NCBI GenBank assembly: GCA_947629665.1
Contig: CANREJ010000008.1
Coordinates: forward strand, 1-50,868
Length of the DNA stretch: 50,868 nt
Direction: 5' to 3'
DNA from: an uncultured Clostridia bacterium
GTDB taxonomy: Bacteria; Bacillota; Clostridia; Christensenellales; Borkfalkiaceae
The position numbers and the translations under genes are program-made. A model generated the notes under the pieces. It was not told the DNA's origin, ran no database searches, and saw only the letters and a program-made list of their open reading frames with translations. The stretch's first letter is position 1. Each line of letters opens with the position of its first letter. Below are positions 8,892 to 16,413 of the stretch, piece after piece.

Positions 8892-9026
8892 TGAAAATTT
8901 TTAACAATAATTAAAAAAACGGCGGAAAAAGGGCGAAAAAAACCTGATTTCTGCCGTGGAACATAACACTTTATAAAACATTCCAATGTTTTACACATTG
9001 TGAAACAAAAAAGCCCGCAAAAATGC

Positions 9027-9455
9027 CTACAAAAATTTTTTTAAATAGCCCAAATCGAGTTTCCATTCGGGCACGAGGTTGCGCCGCCTGTGGTCCGCGT
9101 TGGCCTTGCCCAGCGCCTTGCGGTATTCCGCATAGTTACAGCCGTTCACCTTCATAAAGTGTTCCGCCGCCCTCTCCTCTCCGCCCAAAAGCGAAGTTCT
9201 GCCTATATGTATAACCTCGTGGCAGCTGTGGCACACGGCTACAACGTCAACAAGTTTTTGCACGGCGTTCCCTTCGTCGTACTCCCACCTCTCGTGCGCT
9301 TCCAGCCTTTTTGACGGCGCGCCGCATATCATGCACTTTCCGCCCGCGCGCGCATACGCGTCCTTTCTTACAATATCCCACTGCGCGGGAGACAAAATAC
9401 TTCTTAAATTGGAGTACCAGCAACTGTCGGGCACAAGCTCGAAATTAAGTTTCAT
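9027..9455 (-). CDS. HNH-type nuclease-like protein
   Basis: This 142-residue protein has the zinc and HNH layout: CMICG (about 41-45), a histidine in RLEAHERWEY (about 50-60), and CHSCHEVIH (about 75-83), the second CxxC plus HNH helix. The conserved N-terminus FELVPDSCWYSNLR recurs in chromosomal HNH proteins of many anaerobes. It may cut nucleic acid, but no partner methylase or phage gene is beside it, so a defence role is unsupported. No Shine-Dalgarno at proper spacing is seen; a promoter ends 6 bases before the ATG, so the mRNA is probably leaderless. It is divergent from the SPFH gene. Confidence 0.75.
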   Translation of the reverse strand: MKLNFELVPDSCWYSNLRSILSPAQWDIVRKDAYARAGGKCMICGAPSKRLEAHERWEYDEGNAVQKLVDVVAVCHSCHEVIHIGRTSLLGGEERAAEHFMKVNGCNYAEYRKALGKANADHRRRNLVPEWKLDLGYLKKFL

Positions 9456-9461
9456 ACCCCT

Positions 9462-9490
9462 ATTTTATCATTTTTTAAAAGATATTTCAA
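9462..9490 (-). promoter_or_regulatory. Promoter of HNH gene, leaderless start
   Basis: Minus strand TTGAAA (9485-9490), 17-base spacer, TAAAAT (9462-9467). The start codon begins six bases after the -10 box, so transcription should begin at or beside the ATG. Confidence 0.65.
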
Positions 9491-9494
9491 CCCG

Positions 9495-9547
9495 TTGACA
9501 AAATTTTACGGCCGTGATACAATGTAGGTGATATCAAAATGATATCA
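9495..9547 (+). promoter_or_regulatory. SPFH cluster promoter with repeated operator-like palindrome
   Basis: TTGACA (9495-9500), 17-base spacer, TACAAT (9518-9523). At the expected transcription start are two copies of the palindrome TGATATCA separated by AAA (9529-9547). Their position suggests a repressor site. No regulator is assigned. Confidence 0.7.
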
Positions 9548-9567
9548 ATAACGCTTGGAGGGAATTT

Positions 9568-10524
9568 ATGCAAAACATTGAAGAAAGGGAATTGAGGGGT
9601 CTGAACGGCTGGGTTATGCTGTTTGTGTGCATATTAGGCATACTTTTGGGCGTGGCGCTCACTATAATCGGACCCATGGCGGCAATGGGGTTTGACTCAA
9701 ACAACTTCGAAACGGACACGGTAACCGCGCCCGGCTGGTTTACCTTGCTTGCGTTGGGCATACTGATGTGCGTCGGCTTTGGGATATGCTTCGGCGGCTT
9801 TAAGGTGCTTGCGCCCAACGAGGCGTTGGTTTTGACGCTGTTCGGCAAGTATCACGGCACGTTAAAAAGGGACGGGTTCTTTTTTGTAAACCCCTTCTGC
9901 GCGGCGCAAAATCCCGCGGCGGCAGGCGCTTTGAGCAAAAAAATAAGCCTTAAAGCCATGACATTGAACAACGACAAGCAAAAGGTGAACGACGAGGACG
10001 GCAATCCCATTGAAATTTCGGTTGTGGTTATATGGAAGATAGACGACGCGGCAAAGGCGGTGTTCGCCGTGCAGAACTATATGACCTTTATATCGACGCA
10101 GTGCGATTCGGCAATAAGGCAGGTTGCGCGGCAGTACCCCTACGACGTGAGCGACAGCGGCGACGAAAAGTCCCTGCGCGGCTCCTCGGTGGAAGTTGCC
10201 GACGAGCTAAAAAGAGAATTGCAGACCCGTTGCGACATGGCGGGCGTGGACATTATGGACGTGAGAATAAACAACCTTGCCTACGCGCCCGAAATTGCGG
10301 CGGCCATGCTCCAACGCCAGCAAGCGGGGGCTATTATTGCGGCAAGGCAAAAGATTGTGGACGGCGCCGTTTCGATGGTGGACATGGCCCTCAAAAAGCT
10401 CTCCTCCGACGGGATTGTAGACTTGGACGAGGAGCGCAAGGCGCAGATGGTTTCAAACCTGCTTGTTATTCTGTGCGGCAACCGCGACGCCCAGCCCGTG
10501 GTGAACAGCGGCTCGATATATTGA
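9568..10524 (+). CDS. SPFH (band 7/prohibitin-like) membrane protein
   Basis: This 318-residue protein has two N-terminal membrane helices (about 14-38 and 58-80), then an SPFH domain starting at [20 protein letters not shown] (about 81-100) and ending around the alpha-helical stretch [21 protein letters not shown] typical of flotillin/stomatin relatives. Such proteins form membrane scaffolds. GGAGGG lies five bases before the ATG. The next genes encode a ribbon-helix-helix protein and a membrane protein. In my knowledge of the family, SPFH plus Arc-like small protein is a recurrent pair in Clostridia, but the function of the pair is not established. Confidence 0.88.
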   Translation: MQNIEERELRGLNGWVMLFVCILGILLGVALTIIGPMAAMGFDSNNFETDTVTAPGWFTLLALGILMCVGFGICFGGFKVLAPNEALVLTLFGKYHGTLKRDGFFFVNPFCAAQNPAAAGALSKKISLKAMTLNNDKQKVNDEDGNPIEISVVVIWKIDDAAKAVFAVQNYMTFISTQCDSAIRQVARQYPYDVSDSGDEKSLRGSSVEVADELKRELQTRCDMAGVDIMDVRINNLAYAPEIAAAMLQRQQAGAIIAARQKIVDGAVSMVDMALKKLSSDGIVDLDEERKAQMVSNLLVILCGNRDAQPVVNSGSIY

Positions 10525-10638
10525 TGACATGAGCGGCAAAAACGCAGCACGTATTGGGAAAAGCGCATAAAAACACAACATATATAATGAAAAACGCACC
10601 GGTATTTAAACACGCATTTGGCATAGGGTTGCAATCAT

Positions 10639-10830
10639 ATGGAAAAGAACGGAAAGAAACAGATACCTTTGAGGATATCCGAACAACTTTATACCGAACT
10701 CGAACGCTGGGCGGACGACGAGTTCCGCTCGGTGAACGGGCAGATTGAGTATCTTTTGACCGAGTGCGTAAAATACCGCAAAAAGGGCAAAAAGGGCTTG
10801 ACGGACGGCGGCGGCGGCGATAAAATATAG
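10639..10830 (+). CDS. Arc-like ribbon-helix-helix protein
   Basis: This 63-residue protein has the strand-helix-helix pattern [20 protein letters not shown] / [19 protein letters not shown] typical of Arc/MetJ DNA-binding dimers, with a Gly- and Lys-rich tail. Only a weak AGGG lies before the ATG. It sits 114 bases after the SPFH gene and 14 bases before the next membrane-protein gene, all in one direction. It could autoregulate the cluster through the TGATATCA repeats upstream of the SPFH gene, though nothing here proves that. No toxin partner is recognised. Confidence 0.75.
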   Translation: MEKNGKKQIPLRISEQLYTELERWADDEFRSVNGQIEYLLTECVKYRKKGKKGLTDGGGGDKI

Positions 10831-10844
10831 TTGAGGTGAAAGTT

Positions 10845-11453
10845 ATGACCCGGCTTGACGCACAGCAGGTAAAAAAACTGAAAACGGGCGAAAGAATAGG
10901 CGTTGCCGCCACGTTTTTTTGCGGCGCGGTGTTTATTTATGCCGTGATAATGTTTGCCTTCGGCTGGACAAACCCCCTCTTGCAAACCGTTCTATGGGCA
11001 ACCGCCCCCGCACTGCTCGTCATAGGCATTGCCGTTGCCGCCTACTGCAACCTTAAATTCGGCGGCGCGCTCGACGGCGTTATAAAGGATTACGTTACGC
11101 AGACTTTTGTGGAAAACGCCGCGCTTATGCACCCCGAAAGAAATTCGCTGTCATTTTTTATAGAAATTAAAAGTAACTCGGCGGAAATTTCGGTGAACGG
11201 TTACAAAGAGAAGATAATTTTTGATTTTTCGTGCTTCGGCAAGCTCTCGCCCTTCCGCAAAGTTGCAATATCCAGGGCCATAACCGACAGGCTGAACGCC
11301 ACGTTCTGCCGCCTCTACGAGCGCGGGGCGTACTATAAATCGGTGGACTACCGCGAAATACGCCCCAAAAAAGGGGAGTACAAGCCCGTGCCCATTATAA
11401 TCGAAGGCACACCCGATAAAAGAGCCTATAAATATTATCTCAAAAACAAATGA
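10845..11453 (+). CDS. Membrane protein with cytosolic domain, unknown family
   Basis: This 202-residue protein has two hydrophobic segments (about 23-45 and 52-72) followed by a soluble mixed alpha/beta domain of about 125 residues. I do not recognise the family. The ATG at MTRLDAQQ was chosen because AGGTG precedes it by nine bases; an in-frame GTG three codons earlier overlaps that site. Its TGA overlaps the ATG of the ATP-grasp gene (ATGA), so the two products are probably made in step. Confidence 0.7.
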   Translation: MTRLDAQQVKKLKTGERIGVAATFFCGAVFIYAVIMFAFGWTNPLLQTVLWATAPALLVIGIAVAAYCNLKFGGALDGVIKDYVTQTFVENAALMHPERNSLSFFIEIKSNSAEISVNGYKEKIIFDFSCFGKLSPFRKVAISRAITDRLNATFCRLYERGAYYKSVDYREIRPKKGEYKPVPIIIEGTPDKRAYKYYLKNK

Positions 11454-12328
11454 AAGGTTTGATTTTACAAAACGCATACTATCACACCCCCTCCACCGAC
11501 TACCAGGGAGAGCGGCTTGCCGCCGAGCTTAACAAGCTCGGCGTTTATTGCGATATTAAAAACAACGATTTTTTCGGCGCAAAAATAGAGGGCGGCAACC
11601 TTAAAAACGCCGCAGCGGGGTATGATTTTTGCATATATCTCGACAAGGACAAGTATTTAAGTTACGCCCTTGAAAAGTGCGGCGTGCGCCTTTTCAACCG
11701 CCATGAGGCCATACAGCTCTGCGACGACAAGGCGCTCACATTTTTATATCTTGCGGGCAAGGGCATACCCATGCCCAAAACTCTGCCGGGGCTGCTGTGC
11801 TACGACCCTTCCGCCGAAATTTTAAAGGATACGTGTGAAGTTTTGGAGAAGGAACTCGGCTTCCCCATGGTCGCAAAGCAGTGCTACGGTTCGCTGGGCA
11901 AGTTCGTTTACAAAATAGACAACCGCGCGGAACTGCAAAAAAAGTGCGGGGAGCTTAAATGCACCCCTCACCTGTTCCAGAAATTTATTGCGGAGAGCGC
12001 GGGCAGGGATATCCGCGTGATAGTCATAGGCGGCAAAGCCGTTGCGGCAATGGAGAGGACTTCCCAAACGGATTTCCGCTCCAACATTGAACTCGGCGGC
12101 AAGGGCACGCCCAAAGAAATCGATGAAAAACTGAAAACACTCTGCGAAAAATCGGCAAATCTGTTGGGTTTGGACTACTGCGGGATAGATATTTTGTACG
12201 GAAAAGAGGGCTACCTTTTGTGCGAGGTAAACTCCAACGCCTTTTTCGGGGGAATGGAGAGAGTTACGGGCATAAACGTTGCACGCCTCTACGCCGAACA
12301 CATTATAGCTAACGCCAAGCGGTTATAA
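11450..12328 (+). CDS. ATP-grasp ligase, RimK-like
   Basis: This 292-residue protein has an ATP-grasp fold: an N-terminal pre-ATP domain, the lysine segment PMVAKQCYGSLGKFVYKI (about 138-155), the ADP-binding stretch HLFQKFIAESAGRDIRV, and the metal-binding end YLLCEVNSNAFFGGMERV. This is the RimK/LysX group that joins an amino acid or peptide carboxylate to an amine. The substrate is unknown. Its start overlaps the stop of the preceding membrane-protein gene by four bases. No biosynthetic precursor peptide is visible nearby. A repeat follows the stop. Confidence 0.82.
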   Translation: MKGLILQNAYYHTPSTDYQGERLAAELNKLGVYCDIKNNDFFGAKIEGGNLKNAAAGYDFCIYLDKDKYLSYALEKCGVRLFNRHEAIQLCDDKALTFLYLAGKGIPMPKTLPGLLCYDPSAEILKDTCEVLEKELGFPMVAKQCYGSLGKFVYKIDNRAELQKKCGELKCTPHLFQKFIAESAGRDIRVIVIGGKAVAAMERTSQTDFRSNIELGGKGTPKEIDEKLKTLCEKSANLLGLDYCGIDILYGKEGYLLCEVNSNAFFGGMERVTGINVARLYAEHIIANAKRL

Positions 12329-12331
12329 ACA

Positions 12332-12540
12332 TCGTATAACATTGTCGCTCTTGCGTTTTGCTAGGGTCATGTACTTCAATGTACACTCCCCGTCGCAAAT
12401 CCGCGCGCTCCTCGTTCTACTCGCTTCTAACCGCTTGTAGACTCCGTAATTACGAAAAACTCCGTAATTGCAAACAACTCCGTAATTGCAAACAACTCCG
12501 TAATTACAGAAAAACTCCGTAATTGCAAAAACCCAACATA
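12332..12540. repeat. Inverted family 1 repeat plus short CCGTAATTGC array
   Basis: Bases 12332-12440 are the reverse complement of the family 1 unit, with TGTACTTCAATGTACA as the near-palindrome. Bases 12446-12535 hold five imperfect tandem copies of ACTCCGTAATTGCAAAC about 18 bases long; this matches the ATTACGAAGT edge of the unit, expanded. The element follows the ATP-grasp stop, in the same orientation relative to its gene as the other copies. Confidence 0.7.
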
Positions 12541-12541
12541 T

Positions 12542-14023
12542 TTAATTCAATCTCGAACGCTCAACCGCCTTTGCCCAGCCCGACAAAAGGGAGAGCCTCT
12601 CCCCTTCCTCCATTTTGGGCACAAACAGACGGTGCGCGCCGCCTTTTAACATCTTCAAAACGTCCGTTTCGCTCCATAGTTCCGCCTGTATTCCCGCCAA
12701 AAACGCTGCGCCGAGCACGGTGGATTCCCCCCAGCGCGAACGCACCACTTCCGCGCGGAGAATATCCGCCTGGAACTGCATTAAAAATTTATTTGCGCTC
12801 GCCCCGCCGTCCACAGACAGGCGGGCTATTTTTATGCCCGCGTCCTTTTCCATGGCCTTTACAACGTCGTACACCTGGTAGGCTATGCCCTCCAACGAGG
12901 CGCGTATAATCTGCTCCCTTGTTGTGCCGCGGGTTATGCCCGTTATTGTTCCGCGGGCGTTTGCGTCCCAATAGGGTGCGCCCAGACCCGTGAACGCAGG
13001 CACCACGTACACCCCGCCGCTGTCCTTTGCGCGGAACGCCGCCCTCTCGCTTGCGGACGCCGACTTTATAAGCCCTACGCCGTCCCTGAGCCACTGCACA
13101 ACCGCCCCGCCCACAAATACGGAGCCTTCCAAAACATAGCACGGCCTGCCGCTTGCCGTTGCGCCGAGGGTGGTAACAAGCCCGTTCTGGCTCTTTACGG
13201 GCTCCCCGCCCGTGTTCATCAACAAAAAGCACCCCGTGCCGTAGGTATTTTTTATGTCGCCCGCTTTAAAACAGCCCTGGCCGAACAGCGAGCCCTGCTG
13301 GTCGCCCACAACCGAACGCACGCGCACGCCTTTTAGCGGCCCCTCTTCAATTTCGCCGAAATCGTGAGAGGAGGGATAGACCTGCGGCAACATGCCCGCG
13401 GGGATATCAAACAGCCGCAACAGCTCGCTGTCCCACTCCAACGTGTGAATGTTGAACAGCATTGTGCGCGCGGCGTTTGTGTAGTCCGTGGCAAAGACCT
13501 TACCGCCCGTGAGCTTAAAAAGTAAATACGTATCCACCGTTCCAAAGCAAAGCTCGCCCCGCTCGGCGCGCTCCCTGGCGCCGTCTGCGTTGTCCAGAAT
13601 CCACTTTATTTTCGTGGCGGAAAAATATGCGTCGGGCACCAGACCCGTCTTGTTGTATATCCGCTCGGAAAAGCCGTCGTGCACCAACTTTTTGCAGTAG
13701 TCTGCCGTGCGGCGGCACTGCCACACTATGGCGTTGTACACGGGTTCGCCCGTGCGCCTGTCCCACACGAGAGTTGTTTCCCGCTGGTTGGTAATTCCCA
13801 CGGCCGCAAAATCCTCCGCCGAAAGCCCCGCCCCGCTCACGGCAAGCGCTATAACCGAGCGAACGGAGTTCCAGATATCGGCGGGAGAGTGTTCCACCCA
13901 GCCGGGTTTGGGGTAAATTTGGGGAAATTCCTGCTGGTAGCCGCACACGCAGTCCCCGTTTTGGTTGTAAACATGGGCGCGGGTTGAAGTCGTGCCCTGG
14001 TCTATTGCAAGTATGTATTTCAT
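12542..14023 (-). CDS. glpK: Glycerol kinase
   Basis: This 493-residue FGGY kinase phosphorylates glycerol to sn-glycerol 3-phosphate with ATP. It begins with the phosphate loop ILAIDQGTTSTRAHVY and has NQRETTLVW, FTGLGAPYWDANARG and the C-terminal ATP motif SVDGGASANKFLMQFQADIL. Length matches GlpK. The start was set at the ATG opening MKYILAIDQG. No Shine-Dalgarno precedes it; the -10 box ends nine bases before the ATG, so the message is probably leaderless or nearly so. It is a single-gene unit between repeats and a terminator. glpF and glpD are not in the window. Confidence 0.96.
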   Translation of the reverse strand: MKYILAIDQGTTSTRAHVYNQNGDCVCGYQQEFPQIYPKPGWVEHSPADIWNSVRSVIALAVSGAGLSAEDFAAVGITNQRETTLVWDRRTGEPVYNAIVWQCRRTADYCKKLVHDGFSERIYNKTGLVPDAYFSATKIKWILDNADGARERAERGELCFGTVDTYLLFKLTGGKVFATDYTNAARTMLFNIHTLEWDSELLRLFDIPAGMLPQVYPSSHDFGEIEEGPLKGVRVRSVVGDQQGSLFGQGCFKAGDIKNTYGTGCFLLMNTGGEPVKSQNGLVTTLGATASGRPCYVLEGSVFVGGAVVQWLRDGVGLIKSASASERAAFRAKDSGGVYVVPAFTGLGAPYWDANARGTITGITRGTTREQIIRASLEGIAYQVYDVVKAMEKDAGIKIARLSVDGGASANKFLMQFQADILRAEVVRSRWGESTVLGAAFLAGIQAELWSETDVLKMLKGGAHRLFVPKMEEGERLSLLSGWAKAVERSRLN

Positions 14024-14032
14024 AACGTGATT

Positions 14033-14061
14033 ATTATAGCATACCCGCCGCATTTTTTCAA
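14033..14061 (-). promoter_or_regulatory. glpK promoter, near-leaderless
   Basis: Minus strand TTGAAA (14056-14061), 17-base spacer, TATAAT (14033-14038). With a usual start 6-7 bases after the -10, the untranslated leader would be about 3 bases. Confidence 0.75.
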
Positions 14062-14086
14062 TACCGCATTTCAATTAAATGTAAAC

Positions 14087-14118
14087 GCGGCGGGAGCGCA
14101 ACTTCGCGCTCCCGCCGC
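14087..14118 (-). terminator. Hairpin terminator ending the rtcB-GH4 operon
   Basis: A 13-base-pair perfect stem (GCGGCGGGAGCGC and its complement) with a six-base loop follows the small gene at 14126. The T-rich tail is weak in this direction (GTTTACATTT), so termination may be partial. Confidence 0.6.
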
Positions 14119-14125
14119 TTGCCTT

Positions 14126-14290
14126 TTATTCAGTTGAACCGTGCCCGTCAATATCGTTATACATTTTGTGGAATTTTGCCACTTCTTTTGGGTCGAGGGA
14201 AACTTTTTGGAACAGCCCCGTACATTCGTTTGCCGAAACACAGCCGTCCATGAGTTCCTCTATCTGCTTTTTGGATTTACGCTTGCTCAT
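14126..14290 (-). CDS. Small hypothetical protein
   Basis: This 54-residue, charged, probably helical protein (MSKRKSKKQIEELMDG...) ends the GH4 operon. The family is not recognised. The gene starts about 45 bases after the GH4 stop. No Shine-Dalgarno is visible; an in-frame TTG at 14329 would add 13 residues. Terminator-like hairpin 14087-14118 follows the stop, which supports a real gene end. Codon pattern looks like its neighbours. Function unknown. Confidence 0.45.
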   Translation of the reverse strand: MSKRKSKKQIEELMDGCVSANECTGLFQKVSLDPKEVAKFHKMYNDIDGHGSTE

Positions 14291-14334
14291 AGCATAAGTT
14301 TGCGCAAAATCCCAAGCGTATATCCGCAAATGAT

Positions 14335-15732
14335 TTAAATTTTACTCAAATCGTAAAAATCCTTTAAATAGGGAGCCGTTGCCCCAACCATCTCCTTAAA
14401 CAGCGAGCGCGCCCCGTCCACCGATAATTTTGAACACAGCGGCTGGTTTACAAACGACGCAAAAATCTCCTCCAAATCCCTGTGCTTTATGCCCGAATAA
14501 CACGTTTCTATATTCATTCCGTTGCGGTAGACAAGGTTGGTTACGGCGGGCGGAAGTTTATTTGCAACCACGGGCTTCACCGAGTCGGCGTCAAACACGC
14601 AGTTGGTTTCCACCACCATTCCCAGGGGCATATCGGGCATTTGCCCGCGGTTGGGCATGTTCACGTTGGAAACGAGCTTGCCTTCCCCCAAAACCGCCTG
14701 CATGAGGTAGGTGGCCTCCTCGTCGGAGTGCACTACGTTCACGGGCTTTTTGCCGCTTGCCAAAAGCTCGCTCTCCTCTATCTTCCTCTTTTGGTCGGCT
14801 TTGCGGTAGTCCACGCTTGTGAGGTGGTACAGCCACTCTTTAACCTGTGCGGGGTCGCGGATATACCAATCGTTGTTCATAAACTCCACAAGGTGCCTGT
14901 CGCCCGCCGCGGCAAGCACGCCGTAACGGCGGTATAAGTCCAGCTTCACCTTGTTGCCGTACAGGAACGGATTGCTCCCCAAGTGGTCGTATTTGTCCTG
15001 CCCCAGCTGTTCGCAATAGCCCTTTTCGTAATACATATCCATAAAACGGGGCAAGAGGGCGAGTAAATCCACGTCCTTATAGCGGGCTTCGGTTATCCAG
15101 GTGAAGTGGTTTACGCCGCTTGCGTCAATAGTTATCTCGTGCCTGTCGGGACGGGGTATATTTAAAATCTCCGCCGCAACGCACGCCAAAAGTTCCTGCG
15201 CGTGGAAAACTTCGTGGCAGCACCCGAACGCCTTGATTTGCGGGAACACATCGTACAGCGTTTTTGTGCAGATTGACATGGGGTTTGTAAAGTTTATGAC
15301 CCACGCCTTGGGGCAGACTTCGGCAATCGCCTGCGTAAAGCCCTCATAGAGGGGCACCGTGCGCATTGCGCGCAAAACGCCGCCCGGCCCGACCGTGTCG
15401 CCCACCGATTGATATATGCCGTACTTTTCGGGCAGGTGCACGTCCGCCGCCATCTCGTCGAAAGTCCCCGGCAGAATGGAGCAAACAACAAAGTCCGCGC
15501 CCTTTAACGCCTCCTTTAAGCTGTCGCACACCGTGTACTTCCACTTGGAGACGGTGCGCCCGTCGGCGTTTATCCTCTCCCCTATCTTTTGGTTGCGCAC
15601 AGCCGCGGGTTTGTCTATGTCGTACAGCGCAATCTCGCCGCACAATCCCTTTGTGAGCGCAAGGTCGTACATAAACACCCTCGCCCACATCTTTGAACCG
15701 CCACCTATGTAGGCGATTTTAATGTCCTTCAT
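14335..15732 (-). CDS. GH4 glycosidase, probable alpha-galacturonidase
   Basis: This 465-residue enzyme belongs to glycoside hydrolase family 4, which uses NAD and a divalent metal. The N-terminal Rossmann start is IKIAYIGGGSKMWAR; NPMSICTKTLY and GCCHEVFHAQ form the substrate and metal site. The tetrapeptide CHEV marks the alpha-galacturonidase branch (B. subtilis LplD type), in contrast to CHSV/CHGV alpha-galactosidases and glucosidases or CN/CDMP phospho-glycosidases. It would release galacturonate from pectic oligosaccharides in the cytosol. AGGG precedes the ATG. It lies downstream of rtcB and bcp. A KDPG aldolase and a pectinesterase-like lipoprotein elsewhere in the window fit uronate use. 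The subfamily call rests on the CHEV motif. Confidence 0.85.
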   Translation of the reverse strand: MKDIKIAYIGGGSKMWARVFMYDLALTKGLCGEIALYDIDKPAAVRNQKIGERINADGRTVSKWKYTVCDSLKEALKGADFVVCSILPGTFDEMAADVHLPEKYGIYQSVGDTVGPGGVLRAMRTVPLYEGFTQAIAEVCPKAWVINFTNPMSICTKTLYDVFPQIKAFGCCHEVFHAQELLACVAAEILNIPRPDRHEITIDASGVNHFTWITEARYKDVDLLALLPRFMDMYYEKGYCEQLGQDKYDHLGSNPFLYGNKVKLDLYRRYGVLAAAGDRHLVEFMNNDWYIRDPAQVKEWLYHLTSVDYRKADQKRKIEESELLASGKKPVNVVHSDEEATYLMQAVLGEGKLVSNVNMPNRGQMPDMPLGMVVETNCVFDADSVKPVVANKLPPAVTNLVYRNGMNIETCYSGIKHRDLEEIFASFVNQPLCSKLSVDGARSLFKEMVGATAPYLKDFYDLSKI

Positions 15733-15772
15733 TTTATTTTCCCTCTATATTTTAAGCGCCGCGTTAAAAAAC

Positions 15773-15943
15773 TCAACACGTTCCGCTATTTTTACCGTTT
15801 TTGTCCTCTTTTTCGCCGTCTTCGGGCGGTTGCTCTCCGCCGCTTTTCAACTCAGCAATCATCTTTAAAATCTTCTCGTCCGTAAGCTCTTCGCTCGTCT
15901 TTTGGAGCTTGCCGTAGGCGAGTTTATCGTGGTGGATGGTCAT
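15773..15943 (-). CDS. Small 56-residue charged protein
   Basis: This short gene reads MTIHHDKLAYGKLQKTSEEL, then DEKILKMIAELKSGG, then an acidic and lysine-rich tail ending NSGTC. Its ATG is one base after the bcp stop (TAGTATG), with GGGG in the end of bcp as a possible binding site, so it is probably co-translated with bcp. The first half should form helices; the tail looks disordered. I do not recognise the family. It occupies most of what would otherwise be a 210-base gap between bcp and the GH4 gene. Confidence 0.65.
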   Translation of the reverse strand: MTIHHDKLAYGKLQKTSEELTDEKILKMIAELKSGGEQPPEDGEKEDKNGKNSGTC

Positions 15944-15944
15944 A

Positions 15945-16403
15945 CTATATCCCCAAAAGCTCTATGATTTCGGCGGCGTTGGTGTCGGGCTTGACCTTGG
16001 GCATTATATGCGCGATTTTGCCCTCCCCGTCTATTATAAACGTGGTGCGCACAACGCCCATCGAGGGCTTGCCGTACAGCTTTTTCTCCTGCCATACGCC
16101 GTAGTCCTTTATGGCTTTAAGCTCCGGGTCGGCGAGCAAAATAAATGGCAGGCCGTATTTTTCGGCAAATTTTTTGTGAGATTCAACGCCGTCCTTTGAT
16201 ATGCCTATAACAGCCACGTCCGCCGCCTTAAATCGGGAGTATGCGCCCGCGAACGCGCACGCCTGCCGCGTACAGCCGGGGGTGTTGTCCTTGGGATAGA
16301 AGTACAGCACAACCTTTTTGCCGCGGAACGCGGACAGCTTAACTTCCTCTCCCGCGCCGTTCAAAAGGCAGATTTCGGGAGCTGTATCACCTACATTCAA
16401 CAT
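15945..16403 (-). CDS. bcp: Thioredoxin-dependent peroxiredoxin (BCP/PrxQ type)
   Basis: This 152-residue peroxiredoxin reduces hydrogen and organic peroxides, using thioredoxin. The peroxidatic cysteine lies in DNTPGCTRQAC; the second cysteine five residues later is the resolving cysteine of atypical two-Cys BCP enzymes. GEEVKLSAFRGKKVVLYFYP is the typical lead-in. GAGGAGG is seven bases before the ATG. It sits between rtcB (10 bases upstream) and the 56-residue gene, suggesting one operon that links peroxide handling and RNA repair, though the grouping could be incidental. Confidence 0.93.
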   Translation of the reverse strand: MLNVGDTAPEICLLNGAGEEVKLSAFRGKKVVLYFYPKDNTPGCTRQACAFAGAYSRFKAADVAVIGISKDGVESHKKFAEKYGLPFILLADPELKAIKDYGVWQEKKLYGKPSMGVVRTTFIIDGEGKIAHIMPKVKPDTNAAEIIELLGI

Positions 16404-16413
16404 AAAAACCTCC

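Noticed and set aside
9027-9455. HNH gene as part of a restriction or defence island
   Set aside because: No methylase, specificity subunit or phage gene is adjacent; neighbours are housekeeping or SPFH genes.
10639-10830. Ribbon-helix-helix gene as an antitoxin
   Set aside because: Neither neighbour resembles a known toxin; the following gene encodes a membrane protein.
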